36,312 bases of DNA from Gammaproteobacteria bacterium (GTDB lineage Bacteria; Pseudomonadota; Gammaproteobacteria; Steroidobacterales; Foliamicaceae). Shown one piece after another: positions 8,044 through 15,361 of the stretch; positions within the stretch are counted from its first letter, which is position 1, and the number at the start of each line of letters is the position of its first letter. Below the pieces are notes generated by a model. That model saw nothing but the letters and a program-made list of their open reading frames with translations, was not told where the DNA came from and did not search any database. The stretch covers positions 1 through 36,312 of the forward strand of contig JAPPHC010000055.1 of NCBI GenBank assembly GCA_028821145.1, written 5' to 3'. Made by a program: the position numbers and the translations under genes.

Positions 8044-8356
8044 CGGGACTGTTCCATCCGTGGCGTTCCCTGACTTGCGCGCGCAACGGCGTCAGCCGGC
8101 GCGTGCTGAGCGCCGCATAGGTGGCCGTGGCGGCAAACCAGCCGAGCAGGCCCAGCACGTTCCAGACCAGACCGACGGTGATCCAGCGCCCGGGCACGAG
8201 GCGTATGTCGAGCACTTCCGGCCAGTAGGCCATCGTCACGCCCAGACTGACGTAGAACGCCACTACGCTGCCGGCAATGGTGAAAGCGTAGCGCCGCTGG
8301 AGACGGCGCAGCCGGATGAAGTCCGGATCCCGGGCGAGTTTCGCTTCGGTATTCAA
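8033..8356 (-). CDS. DUF485 small membrane protein, symporter partner
   Basis: A 107-residue protein with two hydrophobic segments (about 27-47 and 60-84) and a basic, soluble N terminus (FIRLRRLQRRYAFTIAG). This is the DUF485/YjcH layout. Members of this family almost always sit beside ActP-type symporters, as here, where the 3' end overlaps the symporter start by 11 bases. The only plausible start is a TTG at 8356. The structured repeat element at 8363-8417 lies immediately upstream and replaces any recognisable ribosome-binding site, so translation may depend on RNA folding or on coupling. Confidence 0.82.
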   Translation of the reverse strand: MNTEAKLARDPDFIRLRRLQRRYAFTIAGSVVAFYVSLGVTMAYWPEVLDIRLVPGRWITVGLVWNVLGLLGWFAATATYAALSTRRLTPLRAQVRERHGWNSPDGA

Positions 8357-8362
8357 CGCTAC

Positions 8363-8417
8363 CCCGGGAGAGAGGGCATCTCGCCCTCTCGGAGGTCGGG
8401 ACGACCTCGCTCCCGGG
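8363..8417. repeat. REP-like three-stem element between genes
   Basis: Outer arms CCCGGGAG/CTCCCGGG (8363-8370, 8410-8417) enclose two hairpins. The first is GAGAGGGC/GCCCTCTC (8370-8377, 8383-8390). The second is GAGGTCG/CGACCTC (8392-8398, 8402-8408) with a GGA loop. The element fits exactly between the VOC stop codon and the DUF485 start. The second hairpin has the same loop (TCC on the other strand) and the same design as the repeats at 18315-18333 and in cysS, with different but compensating stem bases. Confidence 0.8.
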
Positions 8418-8867
8418 CTACGATTGCAGGATGCAATAGAGCACGATCAGGTGGCCGTCGTGATCGAGCATGCCGATTTCCCGGCCCACGCGGCCGTCGT
8501 GCGTGCGCAGCGTTTCTTCCGGAAAGACATGCAGGCCTTCGGCGCGCGCGGCTTCCAGGACGCCGTCGATATCGTCCACCTCCAGGACCAGCGCGTGGCT
8601 GCTGGGCAGGTTGGGCTCGGGCAGTTCCACGCCCTTGATCTCAGTCAGGGCCAGGCTGCGCACCTGGTCTTTGGAGCTGAGCGCGGCGAACCCGGTCGTG
8701 GCTTCCCGGGGGATCTGAAACACCACGAACGAATACGACTCGGGGCGGTGTCCCAGCGTGAAATCCAGCTTGAAGCCCAGGATGTCCCGGTAGACGCGAT
8801 AGGCGCGCTCCAGGTCCGCAACGACAAGATTGGTGCGTTGCACCCGCACCGGAAGTTCACTGGTCAT
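8418..8867 (-). CDS. VOC superfamily (glyoxalase/bleomycin-resistance fold) protein
   Basis: A 149-residue protein with two beta-alpha-beta-beta-beta modules. The N-terminal one is VQRTNLVVADLERAYRVYRDILGFKLDFTL and the C-terminal one is SSHALVLEVDDIDGVLEAARAEGLHVF...GREIGMLDHDGHLIVLY. Candidate metal ligands in the second module are H91 and the E or H of the GREIGMLDHDGH segment; the usual first-strand His is an Asn. The family covers isomerases, dioxygenases and resistance proteins, so no substrate can be given. It starts three bases after the aldehyde dehydrogenase stop, with its ribosome-binding site inside that gene, so the two probably work together. Confidence 0.8.
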   Translation of the reverse strand: MTSELPVRVQRTNLVVADLERAYRVYRDILGFKLDFTLGHRPESYSFVVFQIPREATTGFAALSSKDQVRSLALTEIKGVELPEPNLPSSHALVLEVDDIDGVLEAARAEGLHVFPEETLRTHDGRVGREIGMLDHDGHLIVLYCILQS

Positions 8868-8870
8868 CTT

Positions 8871-10367
8871 TCATTCTCCCATCTTGAGCATCGGAAAATC
8901 GGTGAGCGGAATGCTCACGGTCTTGGGTTCGGTAAAGAACTCCAGGCTCCCCCTGGCCCCGTCCCGGCCGATGCCGGACTGCTTGTAGCCGCCGAATGGC
9001 GCCCGCAATTCGCGATAGATCGGCGTGTTCACCCAGATCGTGCCGGCGCGCAGCTCGCGCGCCGCGCGCATCGTCACGTTGAGGTCCTGCGACCACAGGT
9101 AGGCCACCAGCCCGAACTCCGAGTCGTTGGCGATGCGCAGTGCCTCGTCGAGGTCTTCGTAGACCAGGAAAGTCGCGAACGGGCCGAAGATCTCTTCCTG
9201 GCAGATGCGTGCCGAGTTGTCCTCGGCGAGAACCGCCGTCGGCTCCACGAACCAGCCCTGCTCCATTCCCTCGGGCCGGCCGCCGCCGGTCAGCAGCTTC
9301 GCGCCCTCCTCGCGCGCCAGGCTCGCGTAACCCAGCACCCGGTTCATGTGGTTCTCGTAGCACAGCGGTCCGATTTCGGTCTCCGCCTTGAGCGGATCGC
9401 CGATGCGCAGCTTGCGGGCCCGCTCGACGAACCGCTCGATGAACTCGCCGGCGATCGACTTCTGCACCAGGATGCGCGAGCCCGCCAGGCATTGCTGGCC
9501 GTTGCTGGAGAAGATGCCGATCAGCGAGCCGTCGAGCGCGCGGTCGAGGTCGGCGCTCTCGTGCACGATGTTGGCGGACTTGCCGCCAAGCTCCAGAAGG
9601 ACCGGCTTGAGCGACTTCCCGGCCTCCGACATGATGATCTTTCCGGTCTCCGAGCCGCCGGTGAAGCCCACCATGTCCACTTCCGGGTGGTTGACCAGCG
9701 CCGTTCCGGTGACCGGGCCGCGGCCGTTGACGAGATTCACGACGCCCGGCGGCAGCCCGGCCTCGTGAAAAATCTCGACCATCCGCTCCATCGAGTGCGG
9801 CGTGTATTCGGACGGCTTCAGCACGCAGGTGTTGCCGAAGGCAATGCAGGTGGCCACGCGCATGGAAGCCAGCGGTACCGGCGCGTTCCACGGCGCCATC
9901 ATGGCGCCCACGCCGACCGGTTCGCGGGTCACGTAGGTCAGGTAGTTGGGGTTCTGCGTATAGACCTCGCCCGATTCCTGGCTCAGGACCTCGCCGAAGA
10001 ACTCGAAGTTGTAGGCGGCGCGCGCCACGTGCATGGCGCGGACCTGGCTGATGGGCACGCCGGTGTCGAGGCTGTCGAGAAATTCCAGTTCGTCGCGGTG
10101 CCTGTGGAGCGCCTCGTGCATGGAGCGGAAGATCGCCTTTCTTTCTTCCGCGCCCATGCGCGGCCAGGGACCGGTCTCGAAGGCCCGGCGCGCCGAGCGC
10201 ACGGCCGCATCCACTTCCTGGGCATCCGCCTCGCGCAAGACCCCGTTCGGTTCCTCGCTGGCCGGATTGATGATCGGAAAGTCCACCCCGCGCCTGGACG
10301 CGCCCACCGGCTCGCCGTCGATGATGCTGGTTACGCGTTCGCGTACGTCAAATGCCACGTCGTTCAT
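8871..10367 (-). CDS. NAD(P)-dependent aldehyde dehydrogenase
   Basis: A 498-residue cytoplasmic aldehyde dehydrogenase of standard length. Catalytic residues are N161 (PWNAP), K184 (LKPSE), E259 (LELGGK) and the nucleophile C293 (NGQQCLAGSR); the cofactor turn is FTGGSETG (235-242). Overall it resembles semialdehyde dehydrogenases such as HpaE and betaine-aldehyde dehydrogenase types, but the substrate is not determined. It starts 29 bases after the kinase gene of the thiamine operon and has no clear ribosome-binding site. Read-through from that operon is therefore possible but unproven. It is followed by the VOC gene. Confidence 0.93.
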   Translation of the reverse strand: MNDVAFDVRERVTSIIDGEPVGASRRGVDFPIINPASEEPNGVLREADAQEVDAAVRSARRAFETGPWPRMGAEERKAIFRSMHEALHRHRDELEFLDSLDTGVPISQVRAMHVARAAYNFEFFGEVLSQESGEVYTQNPNYLTYVTREPVGVGAMMAPWNAPVPLASMRVATCIAFGNTCVLKPSEYTPHSMERMVEIFHEAGLPPGVVNLVNGRGPVTGTALVNHPEVDMVGFTGGSETGKIIMSEAGKSLKPVLLELGGKSANIVHESADLDRALDGSLIGIFSSNGQQCLAGSRILVQKSIAGEFIERFVERARKLRIGDPLKAETEIGPLCYENHMNRVLGYASLAREEGAKLLTGGGRPEGMEQGWFVEPTAVLAEDNSARICQEEIFGPFATFLVYEDLDEALRIANDSEFGLVAYLWSQDLNVTMRAARELRAGTIWVNTPIYRELRAPFGGYKQSGIGRDGARGSLEFFTEPKTVSIPLTDFPMLKMGE

Positions 10368-10396
10368 GGCGGGCGAGCATAAAGAATCGGCGGCGG

Positions 10397-11185
10397 CTAA
10401 TCAATCTGCGCGACTGCCCTCACGGCCGCCTCCCAAAGCAGGCGCACGTTTTCGTAGCCCACCACCAGGTGCGTCAGGCCGCGCCAATCGGACGGATAAA
10501 CGCGGCCTCTGGCCGCACCCAGGAGCGCGCGGCCCTGTCCCACGTCGAGATCGTGATGACCAATCACGACGGCGAGGTCGAAGAGCGGGTCTCCCGGGGC
10601 GGAGAACTCCCAGTCGATGAGACGCAATGCCGGTCCGCGCAGAATGTTCTGCGCCACGGGGTCGTTGTGGCACAGCGCCGGTTTTCTGCGATGACCGGCG
10701 GCCGCCCTGAGGGAACGGCAAGTTTCACGCGCCGTTCTTCGCGCCCGGACATTCCCGACCAGCGATGCGTAGCGATCGAGGGAACGGGCCATGTCCAGCG
10801 GCGCGATGTCAGGGGGTGGAAGAACCGTCTCGTGCAGACGCCGGAGGTTCGCTCCCAGATTGCGCAGAAGCAGTGGATCGCGCAGACCGCCGGGCGTGCA
10901 GGCGCGTCCCGGCAGGCGTCGCGTCACGAGCACTCCGCGGCGGGGATCGGCGAAAACAAGTTCCGGGCCGAGTTCCCGGCCCTCGATCGCGCGCAGGACA
11001 TCGACTTCGGCGGCCCGGTCCAGCCCCAGCAGGCGCACGGCAGGCGTGTCGAAACGAACGACCAGCCCTTCAACGCCCCGCGCGGCCAGCCAGGTTTCGT
11101 TCCATCCTCCGCCGCCGCCGAGCCTGCGGATGAGCTTGACGTCCGCCAGCGCCGGGCACTCGTCAAGCAGCCGCTGCCGTTTCAC
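10397..11185 (-). CDS. APH/choline-kinase fold phosphotransferase, probable thiamine kinase
   Basis: A 262-residue kinase of the aminoglycoside phosphotransferase/choline kinase family. The Brenner motif is H173-N-D175-x4-N180 (HNDPVAQN), followed by the Mg-binding D191 (LIDWEFSAPGDPLFDLA). The N-terminal lobe is GGGGGWNETWLA. The GTG at 11185 overlaps the transporter TGA as GTGA, which supports this start. Being last in a TPP-riboswitch operon after a PnuC-type carrier, it most likely phosphorylates incoming thiamine, as ThiK (also an APH-fold enzyme) does. That role is inferred from context. An unrelated small-molecule kinase is the alternative. Confidence 0.82.
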   Translation of the reverse strand: MKRQRLLDECPALADVKLIRRLGGGGGWNETWLAARGVEGLVVRFDTPAVRLLGLDRAAEVDVLRAIEGRELGPELVFADPRRGVLVTRRLPGRACTPGGLRDPLLLRNLGANLRRLHETVLPPPDIAPLDMARSLDRYASLVGNVRARRTARETCRSLRAAAGHRRKPALCHNDPVAQNILRGPALRLIDWEFSAPGDPLFDLAVVIGHHDLDVGQGRALLGAARGRVYPSDWRGLTHLVVGYENVRLLWEAAVRAVAQID

Positions 11186-11742
11186 GCCGGCAGGGCCTTG
11201 CGCCAGGAACGGTAGCCCACCCATGCCAATGCGAAGTAGCTGGCGTACAGCATGGCGGTGAAATAAAGGCCCCTCTCCAGGTACAGGGCCACGTAAGTCG
11301 TGTCCAGCACCATCCACCAGATCCAGTTGCCGATGTACTTGCGCGCCTGCATGAAGGTGGCCAGCGGCGCCGCGAGCGCGGTGACCACGTCGATGAAGAA
11401 CAGGGAGGATTCGCTGTATTGCGCGCCGAAGATCGTGATCGGTATCGAGACCGCCAGCAGCGCGGCCACCGCGATCAGGTTGTTGCGCCAGCCCCAGTAG
11501 CCGAGCGTCGCCGGGTTCTTCGCTCCCCTGCGCCACTTGCGGTAGCCGTACACGGCCATCACCATGTAGAAGACCTGCAGCCAGGGCTGGAAGATCAGCC
11601 CGGCATCGAGAAATACGACCACGAACAGGCCGGAAGCGACGTACGACGCCAGCCAGCAGGAGATATGGCGGCGTATCGCCAGCACCACGTAGACGAAGCC
11701 GAGGACGACGCCCACGATCTCCAGGACCGACATCAGGTCCAT
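11182..11742 (-). CDS. PnuC-family transporter, probable thiamine carrier (PnuT)
   Basis: A 186-residue inner-membrane protein with about seven hydrophobic segments. The family signature is seen in QVFYMVMAVYGYRKWRRG and in GNWIWWMVLDTTYVALYLERGLYFTAMLY, whose W and N residues line the vitamin site in PnuC structures. PnuC proteins move vitamins by facilitated diffusion and rely on a kinase to trap the substrate. Here the riboswitch upstream and the kinase overlapping the 3' end argue for thiamine (PnuT) rather than nicotinamide riboside. The start could also be Met4 at 11733. The stop overlaps the kinase start. Confidence 0.9.
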   Translation of the reverse strand: MDLMSVLEIVGVVLGFVYVVLAIRRHISCWLASYVASGLFVVVFLDAGLIFQPWLQVFYMVMAVYGYRKWRRGAKNPATLGYWGWRNNLIAVAALLAVSIPITIFGAQYSESSLFFIDVVTALAAPLATFMQARKYIGNWIWWMVLDTTYVALYLERGLYFTAMLYASYFALAWVGYRSWRKALPA

Positions 11743-11755
11743 GCGTAACAGGGCG

Positions 11756-12025
11756 TTAAAGCTGCGGGGGCGAGTCGATGGGCAGGTCGGCGTTCAGGTA
11801 CTTGGCCACCAGCACCACCCGGTCGCCGGATTCCATGACCGCTTTCATGCACGCGTCCACGGCCCGCTGAACGTCCTCCAGCTCGCCGCGAAGCTGGGTG
11901 CTCATCTGGTTGGTGAGTACCTCGACGCCGGGCTGCTCGCGCAACTCCCGGATAAAACCGGTAATGCGCGCTATCGGCTCCTCGCTGGCCAGCGGGTAAA
12001 GGCTGAGTTCGGCGGTGATGCGCAT
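11756..12025 (-). CDS. YkoF-like thiamine/hydroxymethylpyrimidine-binding protein
   Basis: An 89-residue single-domain protein with a ferredoxin-like fold pattern. The N terminus ITAELSLYPLASEEPIARI and the central EVLTNQMSTQLRGELEDV match the thiamine-binding YkoF/MTH1187 (DUF77) family, in which such segments bind thiamine or HMP. No signal peptide is present, so it is cytoplasmic unless exported by another route. It lies 11 bases after the TonB receptor stop, with AGCAGGGGA as ribosome-binding site, and 13 bases before the PnuC-type gene. It may buffer or pass on thiamine between carrier and kinase; this is inferred. Confidence 0.85.
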   Translation of the reverse strand: MRITAELSLYPLASEEPIARITGFIRELREQPGVEVLTNQMSTQLRGELEDVQRAVDACMKAVMESGDRVVLVAKYLNADLPIDSPPQL

Positions 12026-12036
12026 GGTCCCCTGCT

Positions 12037-14160
12037 CTAGAAACGCCGCCGTATGGTAACGCCGAAGTGCCGGGGATCGCCCTGCTGGCGGAACTCCTGT
12101 TCGGGCCAGTCCGGGGGCACGTTGGAAAAGTAGAAACCGCGAACTGCGTAATACTCGTCCAGCAGGTTGCGCACCCAGGCGAACGCCTCCCAGCCGTTCC
12201 AGTCCCGCCCGGCGCGCAGGTTCAACAGTGTGTAAGCGCGCGACTTGCGATCGTGGCTGTTGGAAAAATAGAAGCCGTCCCTGCCGGTGAGTTCGCCGCC
12301 GGCGAACCAGCCCTGCGGATGGCGCCACTGCGCGCCGAGCGCATAGCCGTAGCCCGGCGCGTGCGGCTGCTCGCGGCCCTCCAGTTCCGGACGGCCCGGG
12401 TAGCGGGTGATTTCCGTGTCCAGCAATCCGAGCGTCGCGCTCAAGCGCCACGCGTCGCCGGGCCGGTAATCCAGGGTCAGTTCGACGCCGCGATTGACTC
12501 CGCGCCCGACGTTCCGGGTGTAGAAGAGGAAAGTATTCGGGTCCTGGGGATCCACCTGCCGGGACGTGTCCACCTGCACGTCGACGCGCTGCGAATGAAA
12601 CACGGCCAGTTCGCCGCGCAGCCGACCGTCCAGCCACAGACCCTTGGCGCCAATCTCGTAGTTCCAGAGGAATTCAGGCTCGTACAGGAGTTCGTCGCTG
12701 GTCAGTCCCCGGCCTCCCAGGCCCAGGTTGAATCCGCCGGCCTTGTAGCCGCGCGCAATCCGCGCATAAACGTTCGTGTCCTCGCCGAAGGGCCGCGACA
12801 CACTCAGATGGCCGCCCAGCATGTCGTCCGACGGCGAGAACCGTTCGCCGTTCGAATCGGCGTAGTCGGAGTCGCGCCGTTCCCAGCGCAGACCCGCCGT
12901 TACAAGCCATTGGTCCGCGAACGCGCGCGACAGTTCACCGAACAGCGCCAGGCTGTCGGCGCCGTAGCCGGAATCGAACCGATCCTCGCTGGGTCCGGGC
13001 GCGTAGCCGGGCTCCGCGTACAGGCCCGTATCGACACGGTCGTTGTCTTCATCCAGATTCAGGTACCACACGCCCAGCACATAGCCCGTCTCGCTTTCGG
13101 CCGGCGACAAGAGGCGCAGTTCCTGGCTGAAACCGGAGCGCTCGCGCAAGGTGCGCGAGGTGTAGTCGTAGCGCATCTCGAAGCCGGCAATCTCCGACCA
13201 GTAGCCGTCTTCCCCCCAGTCCGCGTCGTAGCTGTGCTCGATGTCCGAATTCGCCGCGCCGGTAATGCTGACCAGGCTGTGGCCGCCGGAAAGCTCCAGG
13301 TCGGCGCGCATCGAAGCGCCCGTTGACGTCTGCGAATCCCGCCCCGGCCGGTCCGACCAGGTGGTCAGTTCGTTGTCGATGGACCAGCCGTCGTAACCGT
13401 TGTCCAGGTCGATATGCAGCAGCGTCAGGCGCAACGCCAGTTCCGGCGACGGTTCATAGTTGAGCCCGGCCCTGAGGCTCAGCTCCTGACGGCCGTTGGT
13501 ATCGTCGCGGTCCAGCGTGGCGTTGCGCCGAAAACCGTCGGCCCGGTACCGATGCGCCGAAAACCGCCCGGCGGCCGCCGGGCCCAGCGGGCCGCTCAAT
13601 GCCAGCCCCGCGGCGCGCATCTCGTCATTCCCCAGGGAAATCTCGGCCTCGGCCTCCCGCTCCCGGGACGGCTCCCTCGAGCGCGCGTAAATGAGGCCCG
13701 CCAGCGCGTTGGCGCCGTAGCGCGTGCCCTGAGGCCCCCGCAATATCTCCACGCTGCCCAGGTCGAAACGCGTGGCCACGCCGCCGAGGGCCGAGAAGTC
13801 GATGTCATCGAGAATGAACCCGACCGAAGGGTTCGGCGCACCCTCATACTGGGAGCGCTCGCCGATGCCGCGCACCTGGAAATAGCGGGCCCGCGACGAT
13901 CCGCCGGCCCAGTGCAGGTTGGGCGTGAGCTGGGCCAGCTCCTCGAAATGCTGCACCGCCGAACTGCGGATGGCCTGGGCGTCCAGCACGGTGACGCTGG
14001 AGGGCAGGTCCAGGCTCCGCACCTCCTTCAGCGATGCCGTGACCACCACTTCCTCCAGAGGTTCCGGAGCCGAATCCTGCCCCGATTCCTGAGCAAGAAC
14101 CGCGGTCGCCAAAAAGGTGGTTGCTGTAAGGAAAAAACTGCGCGAATTGAAATGCCGCAT
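12037..14160 (-). CDS. TonB-dependent outer-membrane receptor, probable thiamine uptake
   Basis: A 707-residue receptor with a signal peptide of about 23 residues, a TonB box at about 36-43 (EEVVVTAS), a plug domain to about 160 (VRGIGERS... GSVEILRGPQGTRYGANALAG) and a C-terminal beta-barrel ending in the aromatic residue typical of outer-membrane proteins (VTIRRRF). It imports a substrate across the outer membrane using TonB-ExbBD energy. The TPP riboswitch directly before it and the following genes indicate thiamine or a thiamine phosphate. The ATG at 14160 is chosen. The open frame continues through the riboswitch to a TTG at 14199, but that part is regulatory RNA. Confidence 0.93.
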   Translation of the reverse strand: MRHFNSRSFFLTATTFLATAVLAQESGQDSAPEPLEEVVVTASLKEVRSLDLPSSVTVLDAQAIRSSAVQHFEELAQLTPNLHWAGGSSRARYFQVRGIGERSQYEGAPNPSVGFILDDIDFSALGGVATRFDLGSVEILRGPQGTRYGANALAGLIYARSREPSREREAEAEISLGNDEMRAAGLALSGPLGPAAAGRFSAHRYRADGFRRNATLDRDDTNGRQELSLRAGLNYEPSPELALRLTLLHIDLDNGYDGWSIDNELTTWSDRPGRDSQTSTGASMRADLELSGGHSLVSITGAANSDIEHSYDADWGEDGYWSEIAGFEMRYDYTSRTLRERSGFSQELRLLSPAESETGYVLGVWYLNLDEDNDRVDTGLYAEPGYAPGPSEDRFDSGYGADSLALFGELSRAFADQWLVTAGLRWERRDSDYADSNGERFSPSDDMLGGHLSVSRPFGEDTNVYARIARGYKAGGFNLGLGGRGLTSDELLYEPEFLWNYEIGAKGLWLDGRLRGELAVFHSQRVDVQVDTSRQVDPQDPNTFLFYTRNVGRGVNRGVELTLDYRPGDAWRLSATLGLLDTEITRYPGRPELEGREQPHAPGYGYALGAQWRHPQGWFAGGELTGRDGFYFSNSHDRKSRAYTLLNLRAGRDWNGWEAFAWVRNLLDEYYAVRGFYFSNVPPDWPEQEFRQQGDPRHFGVTIRRRF

Positions 14161-14247
14161 ACCTCGTTCCTCCGCCGGTACTAACCGGATCAGGTTCAAG
14201 GGGTTCCCCTATGCAAGGGTCTCAGGCCGGAATGCCGCCCCCCAGGT
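14161..14247 (-). promoter_or_regulatory. TPP riboswitch (THI element)
   Basis: The minus-strand leader has the conserved THI-box blocks in order: a GC-rich 5' strand, CTGAGA then ACCC (about 14224-14214), then GAACCTGATC (about 14197-14188), then GGTTAGTACCGGCG (about 14187-14174) and GGAGGAACG. Outer P1 pairs ACCT (14247-14244) with AGGT (14164-14161). The element ends at the base before the receptor ATG, and the GAGGT ribosome-binding site forms part of the 3' P1 strand. TPP binding should therefore hide it and block translation. It controls the thiamine receptor operon. Confidence 0.95.
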
Positions 14248-14255
14248 AAGCGCAG

Positions 14256-14261
14256 AGTATA
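14256..14261 (-). promoter_or_regulatory. Candidate -10 box for the thiamine operon
   Basis: The minus strand reads TATACT at 14261-14256, which would put the transcript start within a few bases of the riboswitch 5' end (14247). The -35 region is poor. The distance to the riboswitch is what makes this box credible. Confidence 0.5.
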
Positions 14262-14285
14262 AGGCGTGCATCCGGCCGGAGTTCA

Positions 14286-14314
14286 TGGTCATCAGAAAGC
14301 GCTTGGAGGATAAT
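14286..14314 (+). promoter_or_regulatory. Candidate promoter of the amidohydrolase gene
   Basis: On the plus strand TGGTCA (14286-14291) and GATAAT (14309-14314) are 17 bases apart, about 27 bases before the ATG. They lie back to back with the thiamine operon promoter, so the short region 14247-14340 would serve both directions. Confidence 0.35.
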
Positions 14315-14340
14315 TGCCGCCGGAATTACGGAGGCGGCGA

Positions 14341-15222
14341 ATGACCAAGCCCAGGCACGAGTACGAGTACGGCGCGATCGACGCGGTCGTCAATATCTGG
14401 ACGCCGGAGGCCCTGTCGCACCGGCCCGGCTGGCAGGGCGATTTCTTCGTCGGCAAGATGAAGGCCGAAAGCCCGCTCATGGCCGGCCTTTCGCTGGAGC
14501 AGATGATCGAGCGGCTGGACGCCGCCGGCATCGAACGGGCGTTCCTGATCGCCCCGCGCACGGGCCAGGTGGGGCTGCCCGGCTGCTACCACCTGCCCTA
14601 TGAGGTGGTGGCGCAAGCCTGCGAGCAGTATCCCGACCGTTTCAGCGGCCTGGCCGGGATTGATCCCACGCAGGGCATGGAAGGCGTGCGAATGTTCGAG
14701 GACGCCGTGAAGAACATGGGATTCATCGGCGCGCACCTCTATCCGCACTGGTTCGAACTGGCGCCCGACCATGCGCGCTACTACCCCTTCTACGCCAAGT
14801 GCTGCGAGCTGGACGTGCCCATACAGATGCAGGTGGGCCAGTCGATGATCTACGCCAAGGACGCGCCGCGCCGCAGCGTCGGGCGCCCGATCGCGCTGGA
14901 CGCGGTGGCCTGCGATTTCCCGGAACTGAAGCTGATCGGCATCCACGTGGGCATTCCCTGGCACGAGGAGATGATCGCGATGTCGTGGAAGCACGACAAC
15001 GTGTTCATCGGCTGCGACGCGCACCGTCCAAAGTACTGGCCGGACAGCTTCCGCCACTACATCAATTCATTCGGCCAGGACAAGGTCATCTTCGGCACCG
15101 ATTTCCCGGTGCTGGACTTCGAGCGGACGGTGAACGACATCGACGCGCTGGACCTGCGCCCGCACGCGCGCCGCAAGCTGATGCGCGACAACGTCCTGCG
15201 CATCTACGGCCTGGACGCCTGA
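14341..15222 (+). CDS. Amidohydrolase-fold protein (amidohydrolase 2 family) with atypical metal site
   Basis: A 293-residue TIM-barrel protein of the amidohydrolase-2/decarboxylase type. Recognisable segments are YPDRFSGLAGIDP, GFIGAHLYPHW, LIGIHVGIPWHEEMI (His on strand 6) and VIFGTDFPVLDF (Asp on strand 8). The N-terminal HxH metal pair expected after IDA is missing: the sequence is AIDAVVNIWTPEAL. The strand-5 region lacks the usual His (VPIQMQVGQS). It may use a different metal geometry or none; decarboxylase or hydrolase action is possible. The start is supported by GGAGG 8 bases upstream. It diverges from the thiamine operon and has no obvious functional partner. Confidence 0.82.
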   Translation: MTKPRHEYEYGAIDAVVNIWTPEALSHRPGWQGDFFVGKMKAESPLMAGLSLEQMIERLDAAGIERAFLIAPRTGQVGLPGCYHLPYEVVAQACEQYPDRFSGLAGIDPTQGMEGVRMFEDAVKNMGFIGAHLYPHWFELAPDHARYYPFYAKCCELDVPIQMQVGQSMIYAKDAPRRSVGRPIALDAVACDFPELKLIGIHVGIPWHEEMIAMSWKHDNVFIGCDAHRPKYWPDSFRHYINSFGQDKVIFGTDFPVLDFERTVNDIDALDLRPHARRKLMRDNVLRIYGLDA

Positions 15223-15330
15223 AACGGGTCCCAAAACTCGAAGCCTGATTACTGCTTGCCAGCAGGAGCAGGCACTGCCCGGGGCGAGTACGCGTTTGTT
15301 CGGATCGATCTGAGCAAGAAATGCAACATA

Positions 15331-15361
15331 ATAGCATGATTTCATTGGTGATTCATGCTAT
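15331..15361. promoter_or_regulatory. Operator-like inverted repeat over the HNH gene promoter
   Basis: Nine-base arms ATAGCATGA (15331-15339) and TCATGCTAT (15353-15361) are separated by 13 bases. The right arm overlaps an extended -10 box, TGCTATAGT (15356-15364). This AT-rich patch differs from its surroundings. A dimeric repressor bound here would block the promoter. Confidence 0.5.

Noticed and set aside
8361-8420. Intrinsic terminator between the VOC gene and the DUF485 gene
   Set aside because: The structure is strong but no T-run follows on either strand. The design matches the dispersed REP-like repeats instead.
10397-11185. Aminoglycoside resistance gene
   Set aside because: Only the fold matches. 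The operon is controlled by TPP and the gene overlaps a vitamin carrier, so a vitamin kinase is far more likely.
11186-11536. Long N-terminal extension of the kinase frame
   Set aside because: It runs antisense-free but out of frame through the PnuC-type gene. The GTG overlapping the PnuC-type stop gives a normal kinase N terminus.
14161-14199. N-terminal extension of the TonB receptor from a TTG at 14199
   Set aside because: These codons are the conserved core of the TPP riboswitch (GAACCTGATC and GGTTAGTACC), and the signal peptide begins at the ATG at 14160.
15254-15276. Terminator after the amidohydrolase gene
   Set aside because: A stem TGCTTGC/GCAGGCA with one wobble pair exists, but there is no T-run and the stem is marginal.
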